64,000 bases of DNA, taken from positions 1 to 64,000 of the forward strand of contig CAMYJU010000003.1 of the NCBI GenBank assembly GCA_947258795.1, written 5' to 3'. Each line of letters begins with the position of its first letter. Position 1 is the stretch's first letter. Source of the DNA: an uncultured Gammaproteobacteria bacterium (lineage in GTDB: Bacteria; Pseudomonadota; Gammaproteobacteria; DRJJ01). The notes beneath the pieces were generated by a model that saw nothing but the letters and a program-made list of their open reading frames with translations, did not search any database and had not been told where the DNA came from. This document shows positions 34,394 to 44,454 of the stretch, piece after piece. The translations under genes were made by a program, and so were the position numbers.

Positions 34394-35575
34394 TTAACGC
34401 CTTATAACTATCTTTGTTTCACTAGCGATATAGGTCGGGTATCCTCTCTTACCAATAATTTTTCTTTTATCAAATATATCTTGTTCGTAGCTGTAGCTTC
34501 TCCAACAATCAGTTTTGTAGCCACCTAGCCTATCATTCCAACATGGAGTATTGTTTGAACCATCTGTATTCCAGTATCTAAAAATAAATTTCTTGCCTTT
34601 TCGAGGAGCATAGAATTGACCGATGTTGCCCCACCCTCGATCATGCTGCATTAGGAAAATTGCATAATCTGAATTTATATCCATAAGGCCAATTAATTTT
34701 ATTGAATTCGGCCAATGTGAAGGAGATTTATCTTTTTCATTCACTAAATAATGCGTACTTATCAAACCCAGTCTTTCACACCAATCAAAATCGTCTGATT
34801 CGCTCGCAACTTTACATAACTTCGGAATATTTGCCATATCAAATGGCTTTCTTGACTTTGCCTTAGGAAGCAACCTTGTTATCTTTTTTCGCAAAGCCAC
34901 ATATTCCAGGAATTCATTCGAATTTGAACCTCGAACCGGCATGATTATTCCACTTTCCTTCTCTACATTAAACTCTGGGAGGGTAAATGAGTTCTCGAAA
35001 AGCTCTTCCAAGATATCAACGTTCTCAGTTGATACTGCTCCTTCACGAATTAGACTTATTAGTGGGAAAAATTCTTTAGTCACGAATACATCGTACTGCC
35101 CGCCATGCCTATGGTCACGTGTATGGGTGGACGCGCCCAGCTTAGCTAACATTGATATTACTTCTTTTCTTTGAGAATCAGCCGCAAGCCAAAACAAGGT
35201 CGTGTAAGCATCGTTGCTGATGTATATTTTATTATTTACGTTTACCTGTTTAGTCAACTTTGTCAGTAGTTTGGTCAAATCATCCAGTTTCACTTTCTTA
35301 AAGAAGACAGAACCGGAAAGACTCTTTACGTTCCCAAGAACGAAACCTTGAAGAATTGTCTCCGCAGAGATACCTGAGTCCAGTGCGCCAATAAGATCAA
35401 TCGCTCTCCCTTTGCGAACGATAGAATCAAGAGGCAGGTCATTAATGTAACAATTTACACTAATGCCGCCTTCGTTTGACGTGATCGCTGGACTACAGTC
35501 TCCCCGAGTTTCTACCTTGCTTGCATGGGCAGAGCTAAGTAAGAGAAAGAATGTAATACTCAACCTAGTTAACAT
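34394..35575 (-). CDS. Secreted protein of unknown function with ankyrin-like stretch
   Basis: 393 aa from ATG 35575, with AAGGG eight bases upstream and an 11-base overlap with the preceding gene. It has a clear Sec signal (MLTRLSITFFLLLSSAHAS). A GDCSPAITSNEGGISVNC motif follows, which echoes GDKSPVIKDNKGTIHVN at the end of the upstream protein. Residues about 120-160 (NDAYTTLFWLAADSQRKEVI) look like one or two ankyrin-type helices. The C-terminal part is rich in Trp, Tyr and Cys. I do not recognise a family. The codon use and AT content are unlike the core genes to the right, consistent with an accessory gene. Confidence 0.6.
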   Translation of the reverse strand: MLTRLSITFFLLLSSAHASKVETRGDCSPAITSNEGGISVNCYINDLPLDSIVRKGRAIDLIGALDSGISAETILQGFVLGNVKSLSGSVFFKKVKLDDLTKLLTKLTKQVNVNNKIYISNDAYTTLFWLAADSQRKEVISMLAKLGASTHTRDHRHGGQYDVFVTKEFFPLISLIREGAVSTENVDILEELFENSFTLPEFNVEKESGIIMPVRGSNSNEFLEYVALRKKITRLLPKAKSRKPFDMANIPKLCKVASESDDFDWCERLGLISTHYLVNEKDKSPSHWPNSIKLIGLMDINSDYAIFLMQHDRGWGNIGQFYAPRKGKKFIFRYWNTDGSNNTPCWNDRLGGYKTDCWRSYSYEQDIFDKRKIIGKRGYPTYIASETKIVIRR

Positions 35576-35750
35576 GTATCGTACCCTTATTATCTTTTAT
35601 AACCGGACTCTTATCGCCATAGGTAGTTATACTATCCTCAGGGTCTGTGCTTGATATAATTTGATACACACCAAATACAATACCTGTTAATAGTGAGATT
35701 ATCGCTACTTTTGCGGCAATAGCATTCCAATTCCGTTTTCTTCTCGACAC
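35565..35750 (-). CDS. Small membrane-anchored protein with GD-SP-I tail motif
   Basis: 61 aa from GTG 35750, which has GGAGG six bases upstream; a longer frame from GTG 35801 is possible. There is a basic N-terminus (SRRKRNWN), one membrane helix (about residues 13-33), and a short outer tail ending GDKSPVIKDNKGTIHVN. It overlaps the secreted 393-aa protein gene by 11 bases, and both share the GD-x-SP-x-I motif. Unknown function; they probably form a two-gene unit. Confidence 0.5.
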   Translation of the reverse strand: MSRRKRNWNAIAAKVAIISLLTGIVFGVYQIISSTDPEDSITTYGDKSPVIKDNKGTIHVN

Positions 35751-35891
35751 TTCATTCCTCCAATTTTTTACTGAGCTACTGATGACACTGGCTAATAGCA
35801 CATATCGGTTAAATTATAAGGCGTTTAAATGCGCGTACAAAGCACCGCTTTTTAACGCCCTTTTTTATTTCCTTTTTATGCAACATATAAA

Positions 35892-36215
35892 TTAACCATA
35901 GTCTAGCCAAACAAGCCAAAATATTGGCGATACCAAACTAATTAAAAAGGCATATAATAAATTTTTCCACCCCTCTTTTGCAGAAAGCTTGTATATTATT
36001 GTCATTATTAATGAAAACACTGCTATAACAAGCAATGTAATTATTGCTAAGTAGTGAAGACTGCTAAATGCTATAGCCAAACCTAAATCATATTTCCCTA
36101 AATATTTCGCATTAATTGCCCAAAAACTAAATGGCATGATCAATGCACAAATTATTGATATAACTAGTACAGACTTTGATACTAATTTAGTTGTTTTTTT
36201 AAATTCATTGTCCAT
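35892..36215 (-). CDS. Hypothetical integral membrane protein
   Basis: 107 aa with three hydrophobic helices (about residues 15-36, 46-72 and 86-105) and a short Lys-rich N-terminus. No motif or family recognised. It stands alone in AT-rich DNA between the secreted-protein pair and trmL. Confidence 0.45.
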   Translation of the reverse strand: MDNEFKKTTKLVSKSVLVISIICALIMPFSFWAINAKYLGKYDLGLAIAFSSLHYLAIITLLVIAVFSLIMTIIYKLSAKEGWKNLLYAFLISLVSPIFWLVWLDYG

Positions 36216-36493
36216 ATTTTAGTAGATAATTATTTTGTGTTCGCATAACTTGTTAATATGAAGCCATCTAAGACTAGCTATCCTTTTATAAGATATTACC
36301 TTGTAGGACTACATATAAGAATATTAAGAGGTAAAAGTAGTCGTTATTTAGAAATGCCTAATATTCTTGAAATAGAATATTTCTTTATATTTACTTGCCT
36401 GACTATCGTGTCATGTAAATACCAGGCTAACTGCGGGGTCTCGCATCAGTTCAGTAAAACAGCATTGCTGTAGCTCTATTTTCACGCTAGTTT

Positions 36494-36967
36494 ATGCCCA
36501 TGTTCCATGTCATACTTTACCAGCCGGAGATACCACCGAACACCGGCAATATTATCCGTCTTTGTGCAAATACCGGCGCCCGACTGCACCTGATCGAGCC
36601 GCTGAGTTTCGAGATGGACGACAAGCGCCTACGTCGGGCCGGGCTGGATTATCACGAGTTTGCACAGGTCAAGCGCTATGCGAATCTGCAGGCATGTATT
36701 GAAGCGATCAAACCAACACGCGTGCTGGCCTGCAGTACTAAGGGGAAGACCGGCTACCATCAGGCACACTACCATCCAGGTGATGCATTGCTGTTCGGAC
36801 CAGAGACCCGTGGCTTACCAGATGAGATCCTCGATAGTTTGCCGGCTGAGCAGGTGTTGCGTATTCCGATGCAGGCAGAGAACCGTAGTTTGAATCTATC
36901 CAACGCGGTGGCGATTATTTTGTATGAGGCGTGGCGGCAGCAGGGTTTTGATTCAGGTGATATTTAG
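36494..36967 (+). CDS. trmL: tRNA (cytidine/uridine-34-2'-O)-methyltransferase TrmL
   Basis: 157 aa; the second Met at 36500 aligns with the usual TrmL start and may be the true one. SPOUT-family motifs: [20 protein letters not shown] at the N-terminus, FGPETRGLP, and the knot region [20 protein letters not shown] that binds SAM. It methylates the 2'-OH of the wobble base in tRNA-Leu. It is the first of the dense, more GC-rich housekeeping genes and is monocistronic as far as can be seen. Confidence 0.93.
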   Translation: MPMFHVILYQPEIPPNTGNIIRLCANTGARLHLIEPLSFEMDDKRLRRAGLDYHEFAQVKRYANLQACIEAIKPTRVLACSTKGKTGYHQAHYHPGDALLFGPETRGLPDEILDSLPAEQVLRIPMQAENRSLNLSNAVAIILYEAWRQQGFDSGDI

Positions 36968-37057
36968 AGTTCCTGGTACAATGCATTTCATTTATTGCAC
37001 CCTACAACTGCTGTTTAAAGGGTTTTCTCTGATATGTAACAGATATACTTTTTATTA

Positions 37058-37100
37058 GATCCCCTCACCCCAGCCCCTCTCCCTGAGGGAGAGGGGGTTT
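37058..37100. repeat. Dispersed CCTCACCCC-type hairpin repeat
   Basis: CCCCTCTCCC and GGGAGAGGGG form a hairpin preceded by CCCTCACCCCAGC. This motif recurs in intergenic DNA of many proteobacteria. Here it could also end trmL transcription. Confidence 0.6.
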
Positions 37101-37184
37101 AAATGAAAAAATTTCCACTGATTTAACCCAATTCCGTTCCTGCTGCGTTTACCAGTACAGGTTAAACAAGAACAGGAGCAAATC

Positions 37185-38981
37185 ATGCAAGCCCGTATCA
37201 ACACACTGCCATTTCTCTTTTCCTTATTTATAGTCGGCCTGGTGGCCTGCACCTCGGAAACTTCCACCCGTGTGTCGACTTCACCGCCAGCCAAGCAGCA
37301 GGTGGAGCCTGAACAGACGCCTCCACCATCGAGCCAGCCGGGCAAAACCGTGCTGACTGACCAGGTAGCCAGCCAGAATCAGGCAGCACCTAAACGCGAA
37401 GTACCGGCCAGCCCTGCCGAGCTGAAACAGCTCCATCGTCAGGAATTGCATAAGCACGCCGCTAAGCCACATGGCCGGATGGCCAGCCCTGGCGTGCTGG
37501 CCGAGTCGACGGCCAATATCCGTATCGTGACCGAACCGCTGGACCGCGAAAACTACGCGCATTTTGACGATAACCCGGTCAAACGCGTTGCCGAGCACCC
37601 AGTGTCGACGTTCAGTATCGATGTCGATACCGGTGCCTACAGTAACATCCGCCGTATAATTAACGCTGGTCACTTGCCACGCAAGGATGCAGTTCGGGTC
37701 GAGGAGATGATCAATTATTTTTCATATCATTATCCGGCACCTGCATCCCGCTCGACACCGTTCCTGGTTACGACCGAACTGGGTCCGACACCATGGAATA
37801 CAGATACCCGCCTGCTGCATATCGGTATCAAGGGATATGACCTCAGCCGTGAAAAGCTACCTGCCGCTAACCTGGTTTTCCTGGTCGATGTGTCAGGCTC
37901 GATGAATTCGGCCAACAAGCTCGGACTGTTGAAACAGTCTCTGAAACTGCTGACCAAACAGTTAAGACCTGAGGACCGAATCTCGCTGGTTGTTTATGCC
38001 GGGGCGTCCGGCATCGTGTTACAACCGACCCCGGGGGATGACCAGATTAAAATTGGACTGGCACTGGACCAGTTGCACGCGGGTGGCTCTACCAACGGTG
38101 CGTCCGGTATCCGTTTGGCCTACCAGGTCGCACGCAGCGCCTGGATCAAGGGCGGCATCAATCGCGTACTGCTTGCCACTGATGGTGACTTCAACGTCGG
38201 TACGGTATCTCACGAGGCACTGATGGACCTGATTGAGCAACAACGCAAGTCTGGTATTACACTGACCACGCTGGGATTTGGCAGCGGTAACTACAATGAC
38301 AAACTGATGGAACAGCTCGCCGATGCTGGAAATGGCAATTATGCCTATATCGATAGCCTGAACGAGGCGCAGAAGGTGCTGGTTGATGAAATGGGCTCCA
38401 CCCTGCATACCATTGCCGAGGACGTGAAAATCCAGATCGAGTTCAATCCGGCAACGGTCGCCGAATACCGCCTGGTCGGTTATGAAAACCGCATGCTGCA
38501 GCGCGAAGACTTTAACAATGACAAGGTCGATGCGGGTGACATCGGTGCCGGGCATACGGTTACCGCGATCTATGAGCTGGCGCTGACCGGTAAACGCGGA
38601 CAGTTGGTCGATCCACTGCGATATGGCAGCCAGGAACTTCGAGACCACGCTAAATACAGTAAGGAAGTGGCGCTGGTGCGCCTGCGCTACAAACAGCCGG
38701 ATGCGCATACAAGCAAACTGATCGAGCAGCCAGTACACACCACCAGCATGATCGACAAACTGGAACGTACCAGTCTGCGCTTCCGCTTTGCGGCTGCAGT
38801 GGCCGGTTATGGTCAGTTGCTACGCGGTGGCCGTTATCTACATAGCTACAACTATGATGAGGTTATCAAGCTTGCACGTAACGCTCGCGGCAACGATCAC
38901 TATGGTTATCGCGGCGAATTCATCAAGCTGGTTAATCTGACCAACTCGCTATCCGTGAATAATGCCTCAGCCAGACGCTAG
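37185..38981 (+). CDS. VWA-domain lipoprotein, YfbK-like (DUF3520)
   Basis: 598 aa. A lipoprotein signal with the lipobox LVAC (Cys22) is followed by a Pro/Gln-rich linker. A conserved N-terminal domain (PVSTFSIDVDTGAYSNIRR) precedes a von Willebrand A domain (about 225-395) with the MIDAS motif DVSGSMNS, Thr in GGSTNG and Asp in LLATDGDFNVG. A C-terminal YfbK domain (about 410-590) follows. The protein is anchored in the envelope and binds divalent metal; the partner is unknown. A strong terminator follows, then the sigma factor and its partner, an arrangement often seen with this family. A signalling link is therefore likely. Confidence 0.9.
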   Translation: MQARINTLPFLFSLFIVGLVACTSETSTRVSTSPPAKQQVEPEQTPPPSSQPGKTVLTDQVASQNQAAPKREVPASPAELKQLHRQELHKHAAKPHGRMASPGVLAESTANIRIVTEPLDRENYAHFDDNPVKRVAEHPVSTFSIDVDTGAYSNIRRIINAGHLPRKDAVRVEEMINYFSYHYPAPASRSTPFLVTTELGPTPWNTDTRLLHIGIKGYDLSREKLPAANLVFLVDVSGSMNSANKLGLLKQSLKLLTKQLRPEDRISLVVYAGASGIVLQPTPGDDQIKIGLALDQLHAGGSTNGASGIRLAYQVARSAWIKGGINRVLLATDGDFNVGTVSHEALMDLIEQQRKSGITLTTLGFGSGNYNDKLMEQLADAGNGNYAYIDSLNEAQKVLVDEMGSTLHTIAEDVKIQIEFNPATVAEYRLVGYENRMLQREDFNNDKVDAGDIGAGHTVTAIYELALTGKRGQLVDPLRYGSQELRDHAKYSKEVALVRLRYKQPDAHTSKLIEQPVHTTSMIDKLERTSLRFRFAAAVAGYGQLLRGGRYLHSYNYDEVIKLARNARGNDHYGYRGEFIKLVNLTNSLSVNNASARR

Positions 38982-38991
38982 CTTAAGGTCA

Positions 38992-39036
38992 ACCCCGCAT
39001 GGGCAGCATAATGTAACTGACTCATGCGGGGTTTTT
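38992..39036 (+). terminator. Terminator between VWA gene and sigma factor gene
   Basis: ACCCCGCATG pairs with CATGCGGGGT and is followed by TTTTTA. It separates the VWA gene from the sigma factor gene and argues that the sigma gene starts at 39070 rather than upstream. Confidence 0.8.
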
Positions 39037-39069
39037 ATTCAACACGTGGCCATTTATACTCCTTACTAT

Positions 39070-39627
39070 ATGGAAAAGGACTCCGATGAACAGCTGATGT
39101 TGCAGTATCAGGCTGGCAATGCAGACGCTTTTGATATGCTGTATCAGCGCTACCGTAAACCGATGTACAACTATTTGTTGCAACAATGCCATGACCGGGC
39201 GACCGCCGATGAGTTGTTCCAGGATATCTGGATGAAGCTGATTCGCGCGCGCGAACACTACCAGGTCAAGGCCAGTTTCAGGACCTGGCTTTATCACCTG
39301 GCACATAACCGCCTGATCGACCATTTCCGTCGCAGCCAGCTGCGCCAGGCTGAACAGCAGGGCCACCTGGCACCGGCGCCGGACGAACTGGCAGACCCGG
39401 CCGGGGCAGGCCCGGACACGCAACTCGATACCCAACAACAACTACAGAAACTGATGGTCCTGGTGCATGAACTGCCAACGGAACAGCGCGATGTATTTCT
39501 ATTACAACAGGAGGCCGGGCTGGACCTGAATGCAATCGCCTATGTTACCGGTGTGGCCTATGAAACGGTTAAAAGCCGCTTGCGCTATGCGCTCAAACGA
39601 TTACGCCAGGGTATGCATCATGACTGA
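39070..39627 (+). CDS. ECF-type RNA polymerase sigma-70 factor
   Basis: 185 aa from ATG 39070; upstream in-frame codons run through the terminator and are rejected. Region 2 (about 10-80): LMLQYQAGNADAFDMLYQRY, then ELFQDIWMKLIRAREHY and FRTWLYHLAHNRLIDHFRR. Region 4 (about 125-180): LPTEQRDVFLLQQEAGLDLN with the HTH recognition helix YETVKSRLRYALKRLR. Region 1 is absent, as usual for ECF sigmas. The next gene overlaps by 8 bases and encodes a one-helix membrane protein that should be its anti-sigma. Confidence 0.9.
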   Translation: MEKDSDEQLMLQYQAGNADAFDMLYQRYRKPMYNYLLQQCHDRATADELFQDIWMKLIRAREHYQVKASFRTWLYHLAHNRLIDHFRRSQLRQAEQQGHLAPAPDELADPAGAGPDTQLDTQQQLQKLMVLVHELPTEQRDVFLLQQEAGLDLNAIAYVTGVAYETVKSRLRYALKRLRQGMHHD

Positions 39628-40393
39628 GCAACCGCAGGACAAGTCTCTGGTCGATGAAAAGCTGTCAGACCTGTATCAGCAGCGTGATCAGGCCGAACCC
39701 CCGGCACAGCTGGATGCACAGATCAAGGCAAGTGCACACGACGCGCTCAAACCCGCGCAACCCGAACCGATCAGCTACAGCCAGAAGCAGCATTGGTATG
39801 CCACGGCCGCAATGATCGCCGTGGTGGCATTAATGCTGCACTTCATCATCGATGAAGCAGAACAGATACTACCTGAACCGACCCTGTCGGATTGGCAGGC
39901 CGCACCGGGCAAGACTGTTGAATCAGAGCAGCAACCGGCATCCAGCCTGGCCGATGCCGAAACGGTGGCTCCTGCCACCGCACCGGCCTCGCCTCCTGCG
40001 TTAACAAAACCCGCCGCTCCTGAGAAAAAGGCGGCGCGCAAGTTAAAACCCGCGGCCCCGACTGAACAGGTCCTGATGCGTGAACGAGCCGAATCCGACT
40101 CCCTGCGCATCAGGCAACAAGCTACGGGTGCGCTGCAAACGCCTGCAAAAGCTAAAACTGGCGCGGTTAAACCACAGGCAGCGGTACCACAGCTTGATTT
40201 ACCCATGCTCTCAGCCGAGGCCTGGCAGGAACGCATCCGCAGACTATTGCATGACAAGCAGCCCGAACTGGCCAGGCAGGAACTTAAGGCCCTGATCGCC
40301 AGCTGGCCAGACTTCCGGGTAGATCCGCAACTGCTCGAACAGACCGACCTGCTTCAGGCCCCGGTCACTGAACCGGTCCAGGGCACACCTTGA
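39620..40393 (+). CDS. Putative membrane anti-sigma factor
   Basis: 257 aa from ATG 39620, overlapping the sigma gene by 8 bases. A short acidic cytoplasmic N-terminus (DKSLVDEKLSDLYQQRDQAE) resembles the sigma-binding segment of anti-sigma proteins, without a zinc motif. One membrane helix spans about residues 55-75. A long Ala/Pro/Lys-rich periplasmic linker leads to a helical C-terminus (EAWQERIRRLLHDKQPELAR). Anti-sigma activity is inferred from overlap and topology only. Confidence 0.65.
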   Translation: MTEQPQDKSLVDEKLSDLYQQRDQAEPPAQLDAQIKASAHDALKPAQPEPISYSQKQHWYATAAMIAVVALMLHFIIDEAEQILPEPTLSDWQAAPGKTVESEQQPASSLADAETVAPATAPASPPALTKPAAPEKKAARKLKPAAPTEQVLMRERAESDSLRIRQQATGALQTPAKAKTGAVKPQAAVPQLDLPMLSAEAWQERIRRLLHDKQPELARQELKALIASWPDFRVDPQLLEQTDLLQAPVTEPVQGTP

Positions 40394-40468
40394 TAGTGAA
40401 ATCATGGCCTTATACCGGCCCCATCCGTATAATGGCGCCTTACCGTAAGCATATGAATTGTAAACATC

Positions 40469-41386
40469 ATGACTAAAACCACCGATGTCAGCACCTTCCA
40501 GGGGCTGATCCTCGCATTACAGCAGTACTGGGCCGACCAGGGCTGCATCATTCTGCAGCCCTATGATATGGAAGTCGGCGCCGGCACCTTCCATACCGCA
40601 ACCTTTTTACGCGCCGTTGGCCCGGAGCCGTGGAGTTCCGCCTATGTTCAGCCCTGCCGACGGCCGACCGATGGTCGTTACGGTGAAAACCCGAACCGGC
40701 TGCAAATGTATTACCAGTTCCAGGTGGTGATCAAACCCTCACCCCTGGATATCCAGGAGCTGTACCTGGACTCGCTGCGCATGCTCGGTCTGGATCTGCT
40801 TGAGCATGATGTGCGTTTTGTCGAGGACAACTGGGAATCCCCGACCCTGGGCGCCTGGGGGCTGGGCTGGGAAGTGTGGCTGAACGGTATGGAAGTCACC
40901 CAATTTACCTATTTCCAGCAGATCGGTGGCCTGGATTGCGCGCCGGTGACTGGCGAAATCACCTATGGCCTGGAACGCATTGCGATGTACCTGCAAGGGG
41001 TTAAAAGCGTGTTTGACCTGGTATGGACCGATGGACCGATGGGCAAGGTGTTATATAAGGATGTCTTCCACCAGAACGAAGTGGAGATGTCGGCGTATAA
41101 CTTTGAACACGCGGATGTCGACATGCTGTTCAAGTGGTTTGATGCCTGCGAACAGGAAAGCGCGAAACTGATCGAGCAAAACCTGCCTTTGCCGGCCTAT
41201 GAAATGATGATGAAGGCCTCGCACACTTTCAACCTGCTGGATGCACGCCATGCAATCTCGGTGACCGAGCGTGCCCGTTATATCGGCCGTATCCGCACAC
41301 TGTCGCGCGCCGTTGCCGAAGCCTATTACAATCGCCGTGAGGCGCTGGGCTTCCCGATGTGCAGTACACAGGAGGCCGCCTCATGA
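40469..41386 (+). CDS. glyQ: Glycyl-tRNA synthetase alpha subunit
   Basis: 305 aa, the normal GlyQ length. Signatures are [39 protein letters not shown] and [15 protein letters not shown], with the class II motif region [15 protein letters not shown]. It forms the alpha2-beta2 enzyme with GlyS and activates glycine. The ATGA overlap with glyS shows translational coupling. Confidence 0.97.
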   Translation: MTKTTDVSTFQGLILALQQYWADQGCIILQPYDMEVGAGTFHTATFLRAVGPEPWSSAYVQPCRRPTDGRYGENPNRLQMYYQFQVVIKPSPLDIQELYLDSLRMLGLDLLEHDVRFVEDNWESPTLGAWGLGWEVWLNGMEVTQFTYFQQIGGLDCAPVTGEITYGLERIAMYLQGVKSVFDLVWTDGPMGKVLYKDVFHQNEVEMSAYNFEHADVDMLFKWFDACEQESAKLIEQNLPLPAYEMMMKASHTFNLLDARHAISVTERARYIGRIRTLSRAVAEAYYNRREALGFPMCSTQEAAS

Positions 41387-43464
41387 GTGATGCACAGGAT
41401 CTGCTGATCGAGATCGGCACTGAGGAACTGCCGCCCAAGGCTCTGAAGCGTCTGTCCGCGGCCTTTACCCAAAGCATCCTGCAGGGTCTGGACCAGGCCG
41501 GCCTGAACTACAATGGCCATCAGGCCTATGCCACGCCGCGCCGGCTGGCCATCCTGGTTAACCAGCTCGATACCCGGCAACCGGACAAATCCATTGATAA
41601 GCGTGGCCCTGCGGTCACTGCGGCATTTGATGATGAAGGTTGCCCGACCCCGGCGGCACAGGGCTTTGCACGTTCCTGCGGTATCGATGTGAACGAGCTC
41701 GATACCATGGAAACCGACAAGGGCAGCTGGCTGGTGTATCGCTCCACTGAAACGGGGCAGGACACCACCACCCTGATCGCGGCTATCCTGCAACAGGCCA
41801 CTGATGCCCTGCCGATACCGAAACGCATGCGCTGGTCGGACCTGAGCGATACCTTTGTGCGCCCGGTACACTGGCTGTTGATCCTGTTTGGTGACCAGGT
41901 GATACCGGCGACCCTGCTCAGCCAGACCTCCGCACGCGTGACCCGCGGACACCGTTTCCATCACCCGGATACCCTGTACCTGGCCGAACCGGCCGCCTAT
42001 GCGCCATTGCTGGAAAGCGAGGGCCAGGTGATGGCCGATTACGAGGCACGACGCGAGGCCATCCGTGCCCAGGTGATCGAAACCGCCCATGCGCATGGCG
42101 GCACCGCGGTTATCGATGAGGACCTGCTCGACGAGGTTACCGCGTTGGTCGAATGGCCCACCGCGATACTCGGCCAATTCGATCACGATTTTCTGAGAGT
42201 ACCGCCGGAAGCACTGATTTCGGCGATGAAGGACCACCAGAAGTATTTTCACCTGGTCGACCAGCACAACAAGCTGATGCCTTGCTTTATCGCGGTCAGT
42301 AATATCCAGAGCAGTAACCCGGACGTGGTGCGAGAAGGCAATGAGCGGGTCATCACCCCGCGCCTGACCGACGCGGATTTTTTCTGGAGCCAGGATTGCA
42401 AGCAGGCGCTGATTGAGTATTCGGAGCGACTCGGCAGTGTCGTGTTTCAGAAAAAGCTCGGTACCTTGCAGGACAAGACCCTGCGCGTCGAGTCCCTGTC
42501 GGCCAGTATTGCCGCCGAACTGGGTATCGACCAGGGCGATGCCAAGCGCGCCGCACTGCTGTGCAAGTGTGACCTGATGACCGACATGGTCGGCGAATTT
42601 CCGGACCTGCAGGGCATCATGGGGCGTTACTATGCGGCCAGTAGTGGCGAAAAGGCTGCAGTTGCACAGGCCATCGAGGATCACTACCGGCCCCGTTTTG
42701 CCGGTGACGAACTACCCGAGACCGCCATCGGCCAGACGGTCGCGATTGCCGACAAGCTCGACACCATGGTCGGCATCTTCGGTATCGGCCAGGCACCGAC
42801 CGGCGACAAGGACCCGTTTGCGTTACGACGCGCCGCGCTCGGCATCGTCAGGATACTGATCGAGCAAGACCTCGGCCTGGACCTGAAAAAGGCCATCCAG
42901 TCTGCGATCGACAGCTACCAGCGGGTCGAACTGGATCAGCATACCGCGGACCAGGTCTATAACTTTATCCTCGCTCGTACCCGCGTATATTACAGCGGCC
43001 ATGGCTATGCGGCTGACGAGATCGATGCCGTACTGTCGCTGGAACCGGCGGTGTTCAACGATATGAACCATCGCCTGCGCGCATTGAGCGTGTTCCGCAG
43101 CCTGCCCGAGGCAGATTCCCTGGCTGCGGCCAACAAACGTATCAGCAATCTGCTGAACAAGGCCAATGCGGCCGATATCCCGACGTCCGTTGCCCAGGGT
43201 ATGCTGAAAGAACCGGCGGAAAAATCCCTGGCGATCGCGCTCAGTCAGCTACAGACCCAGGTCGAGCAGCTGCTTGCCAAGGGTGATTTCACCGAGGCCA
43301 TGAAACATCTGGCCAGTCTGCGCGAACCGGTTGACGGCTTTTTTGATGACGTGATGGTTATGGTTGACGATATGGCGCTGCGCCACAATCGACTTGCGCT
43401 GTTGTCCTCGCTACGCAAGCTGTTCCTGACTATTGCCGATTTGTCACGCTTACAGACAGGTTAA
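41383..43464 (+). CDS. glyS: Glycyl-tRNA synthetase beta subunit
   Basis: 693 aa from ATG 41383 in the glyQ stop overlap. It has the N-terminal [15 protein letters not shown], then [14 protein letters not shown] and the [11 protein letters not shown] region. The HD-like middle ([20 protein letters not shown]) and [16 protein letters not shown] follow, with the helical anticodon-binding C-terminus. It provides tRNA binding for the alpha2-beta2 synthetase. Confidence 0.97.
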   Translation: MSDAQDLLIEIGTEELPPKALKRLSAAFTQSILQGLDQAGLNYNGHQAYATPRRLAILVNQLDTRQPDKSIDKRGPAVTAAFDDEGCPTPAAQGFARSCGIDVNELDTMETDKGSWLVYRSTETGQDTTTLIAAILQQATDALPIPKRMRWSDLSDTFVRPVHWLLILFGDQVIPATLLSQTSARVTRGHRFHHPDTLYLAEPAAYAPLLESEGQVMADYEARREAIRAQVIETAHAHGGTAVIDEDLLDEVTALVEWPTAILGQFDHDFLRVPPEALISAMKDHQKYFHLVDQHNKLMPCFIAVSNIQSSNPDVVREGNERVITPRLTDADFFWSQDCKQALIEYSERLGSVVFQKKLGTLQDKTLRVESLSASIAAELGIDQGDAKRAALLCKCDLMTDMVGEFPDLQGIMGRYYAASSGEKAAVAQAIEDHYRPRFAGDELPETAIGQTVAIADKLDTMVGIFGIGQAPTGDKDPFALRRAALGIVRILIEQDLGLDLKKAIQSAIDSYQRVELDQHTADQVYNFILARTRVYYSGHGYAADEIDAVLSLEPAVFNDMNHRLRALSVFRSLPEADSLAAANKRISNLLNKANAADIPTSVAQGMLKEPAEKSLAIALSQLQTQVEQLLAKGDFTEAMKHLASLREPVDGFFDDVMVMVDDMALRHNRLALLSSLRKLFLTIADLSRLQTG

Positions 43465-43469
43465 CGATC

Positions 43470-43811
43470 ATGAGTGAACTGAACGCGGATTCCTACCAGG
43501 CCATGCTGGAAACAGTACAGGCCTTTCATGACAAGCACGATTTCAAGAACACCGGTGGCGAGGAGCTCAGTTACCGGGTCGCGCTAATGACCGAGGAGCT
43601 GGGTGAAATCTCCGCCTGCGTGACCAAGGGCAAGCCGGTCGCCGAGCTGGCCGAGGAGACCGCCGATCTGCTGATCCTGCTGATAGGCACCGCGATTGCG
43701 GCCGATTTCGATCTGAAACAGGCCTTCTGGGACAAGATGGACAAGATCATGCAGCGCGATTCCAAAATGATCAATGGTCGTATCCGGGTTTCGGAATTCA
43801 GGGACCAGTAA
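43470..43811 (+). CDS. MazG-like nucleotide pyrophosphohydrolase
   Basis: 113 aa, five bases after glyS. The MazG/all-alpha NTPase pattern is visible: MTEELGEIS followed by ELAEETADLLILLIGTA, i.e. the EExxE...ExxD metal-binding helices. Small stand-alone members hydrolyse non-canonical or surplus NTPs. Probably cotranscribed with glyQS. Confidence 0.85.
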   Translation: MSELNADSYQAMLETVQAFHDKHDFKNTGGEELSYRVALMTEELGEISACVTKGKPVAELAEETADLLILLIGTAIAADFDLKQAFWDKMDKIMQRDSKMINGRIRVSEFRDQ

Positions 43812-43892
43812 CACCCGTGCCTGCCCTGCTGCCGAACTCCGCACAACTTAGCCCGTGACCTGCGCCCGCTGTGTGGTTAAAATCGGTCTGTT

Positions 43893-44441
43893 ATGAAACT
43901 GATAATTCTGGATCGTGATGGCGTAATCAACTACGACTCTGACGACTACATCAAGTCGCCGGAGGAATGGCTGCCGATACCCGGCAGCCTGGAAGCCATT
44001 GCACGGCTGAACCACGCCGGTTATAACGTGGTCGTGGCAACCAACCAGTCCGGCATCGGGCGGGGCTATTACTCCCTGGAAACCCTGAACCAGATCCATC
44101 ACAAGATGCATAAACGCCTGACCGAGGTCGGTGGTGTCATCGACGGCATCTTCTTTTGCCCGCATACACCAGACGATCACTGTCACTGCCGCAAGCCGGC
44201 CATTGGCCTGTTCCAGCAAATCGCCGAACGCATGCGCTGTAAACTGGAGCATGTACCCTTTATCGGTGACACCCTGACCGACGTCACCGCGGCGCGGGTT
44301 GCTGCACTCAGCCCGGTGCTGGTACGTACCGGCAAGGGCCAGCTGACGCTGGACAAATCCAGGGCGGCCACGGCTGATGTGCCGGTATTCGATAACCTGG
44401 AATCCTACGTCACCGACCTGCTGTCACCGGAACCAAACTAG
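43893..44441 (+). CDS. gmhB: D-glycero-beta-D-manno-heptose-1,7-bisphosphate 7-phosphatase
   Basis: 182 aa of the HAD superfamily. The catalytic motif is LDRDGVINYD (nucleophile and acid/base Asp). ATNQSGIGRGYY, the zinc-binding Cys/His loop CPHTPDDHCHCRKP and the last motif FIGDTLTDVTAA follow. It removes the 7-phosphate in ADP-heptose synthesis for lipopolysaccharide. The gene order glyQ-glyS-gmhB-acyltransferase is common in gammaproteobacteria. Confidence 0.95.
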   Translation: MKLIILDRDGVINYDSDDYIKSPEEWLPIPGSLEAIARLNHAGYNVVVATNQSGIGRGYYSLETLNQIHHKMHKRLTEVGGVIDGIFFCPHTPDDHCHCRKPAIGLFQQIAERMRCKLEHVPFIGDTLTDVTAARVAALSPVLVRTGKGQLTLDKSRAATADVPVFDNLESYVTDLLSPEPN

Positions 44442-44454
44442 AAGGAAAAAATAC

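Noticed and set aside
36258-36473. Plus-strand open frame of 71 codons before trmL
   Set aside because: AT-rich, no ribosome site, odd composition and no family resemblance.
38962-39069. Longer N-terminus for the ECF sigma factor
   Set aside because: These codons run through the VWA gene end and a terminator hairpin; conserved sequence starts at 39070.
41326-42684. 452-codon minus-strand frame
   Set aside because: Antisense to glyS; long only because of the GC-rich codon pattern of glyS.
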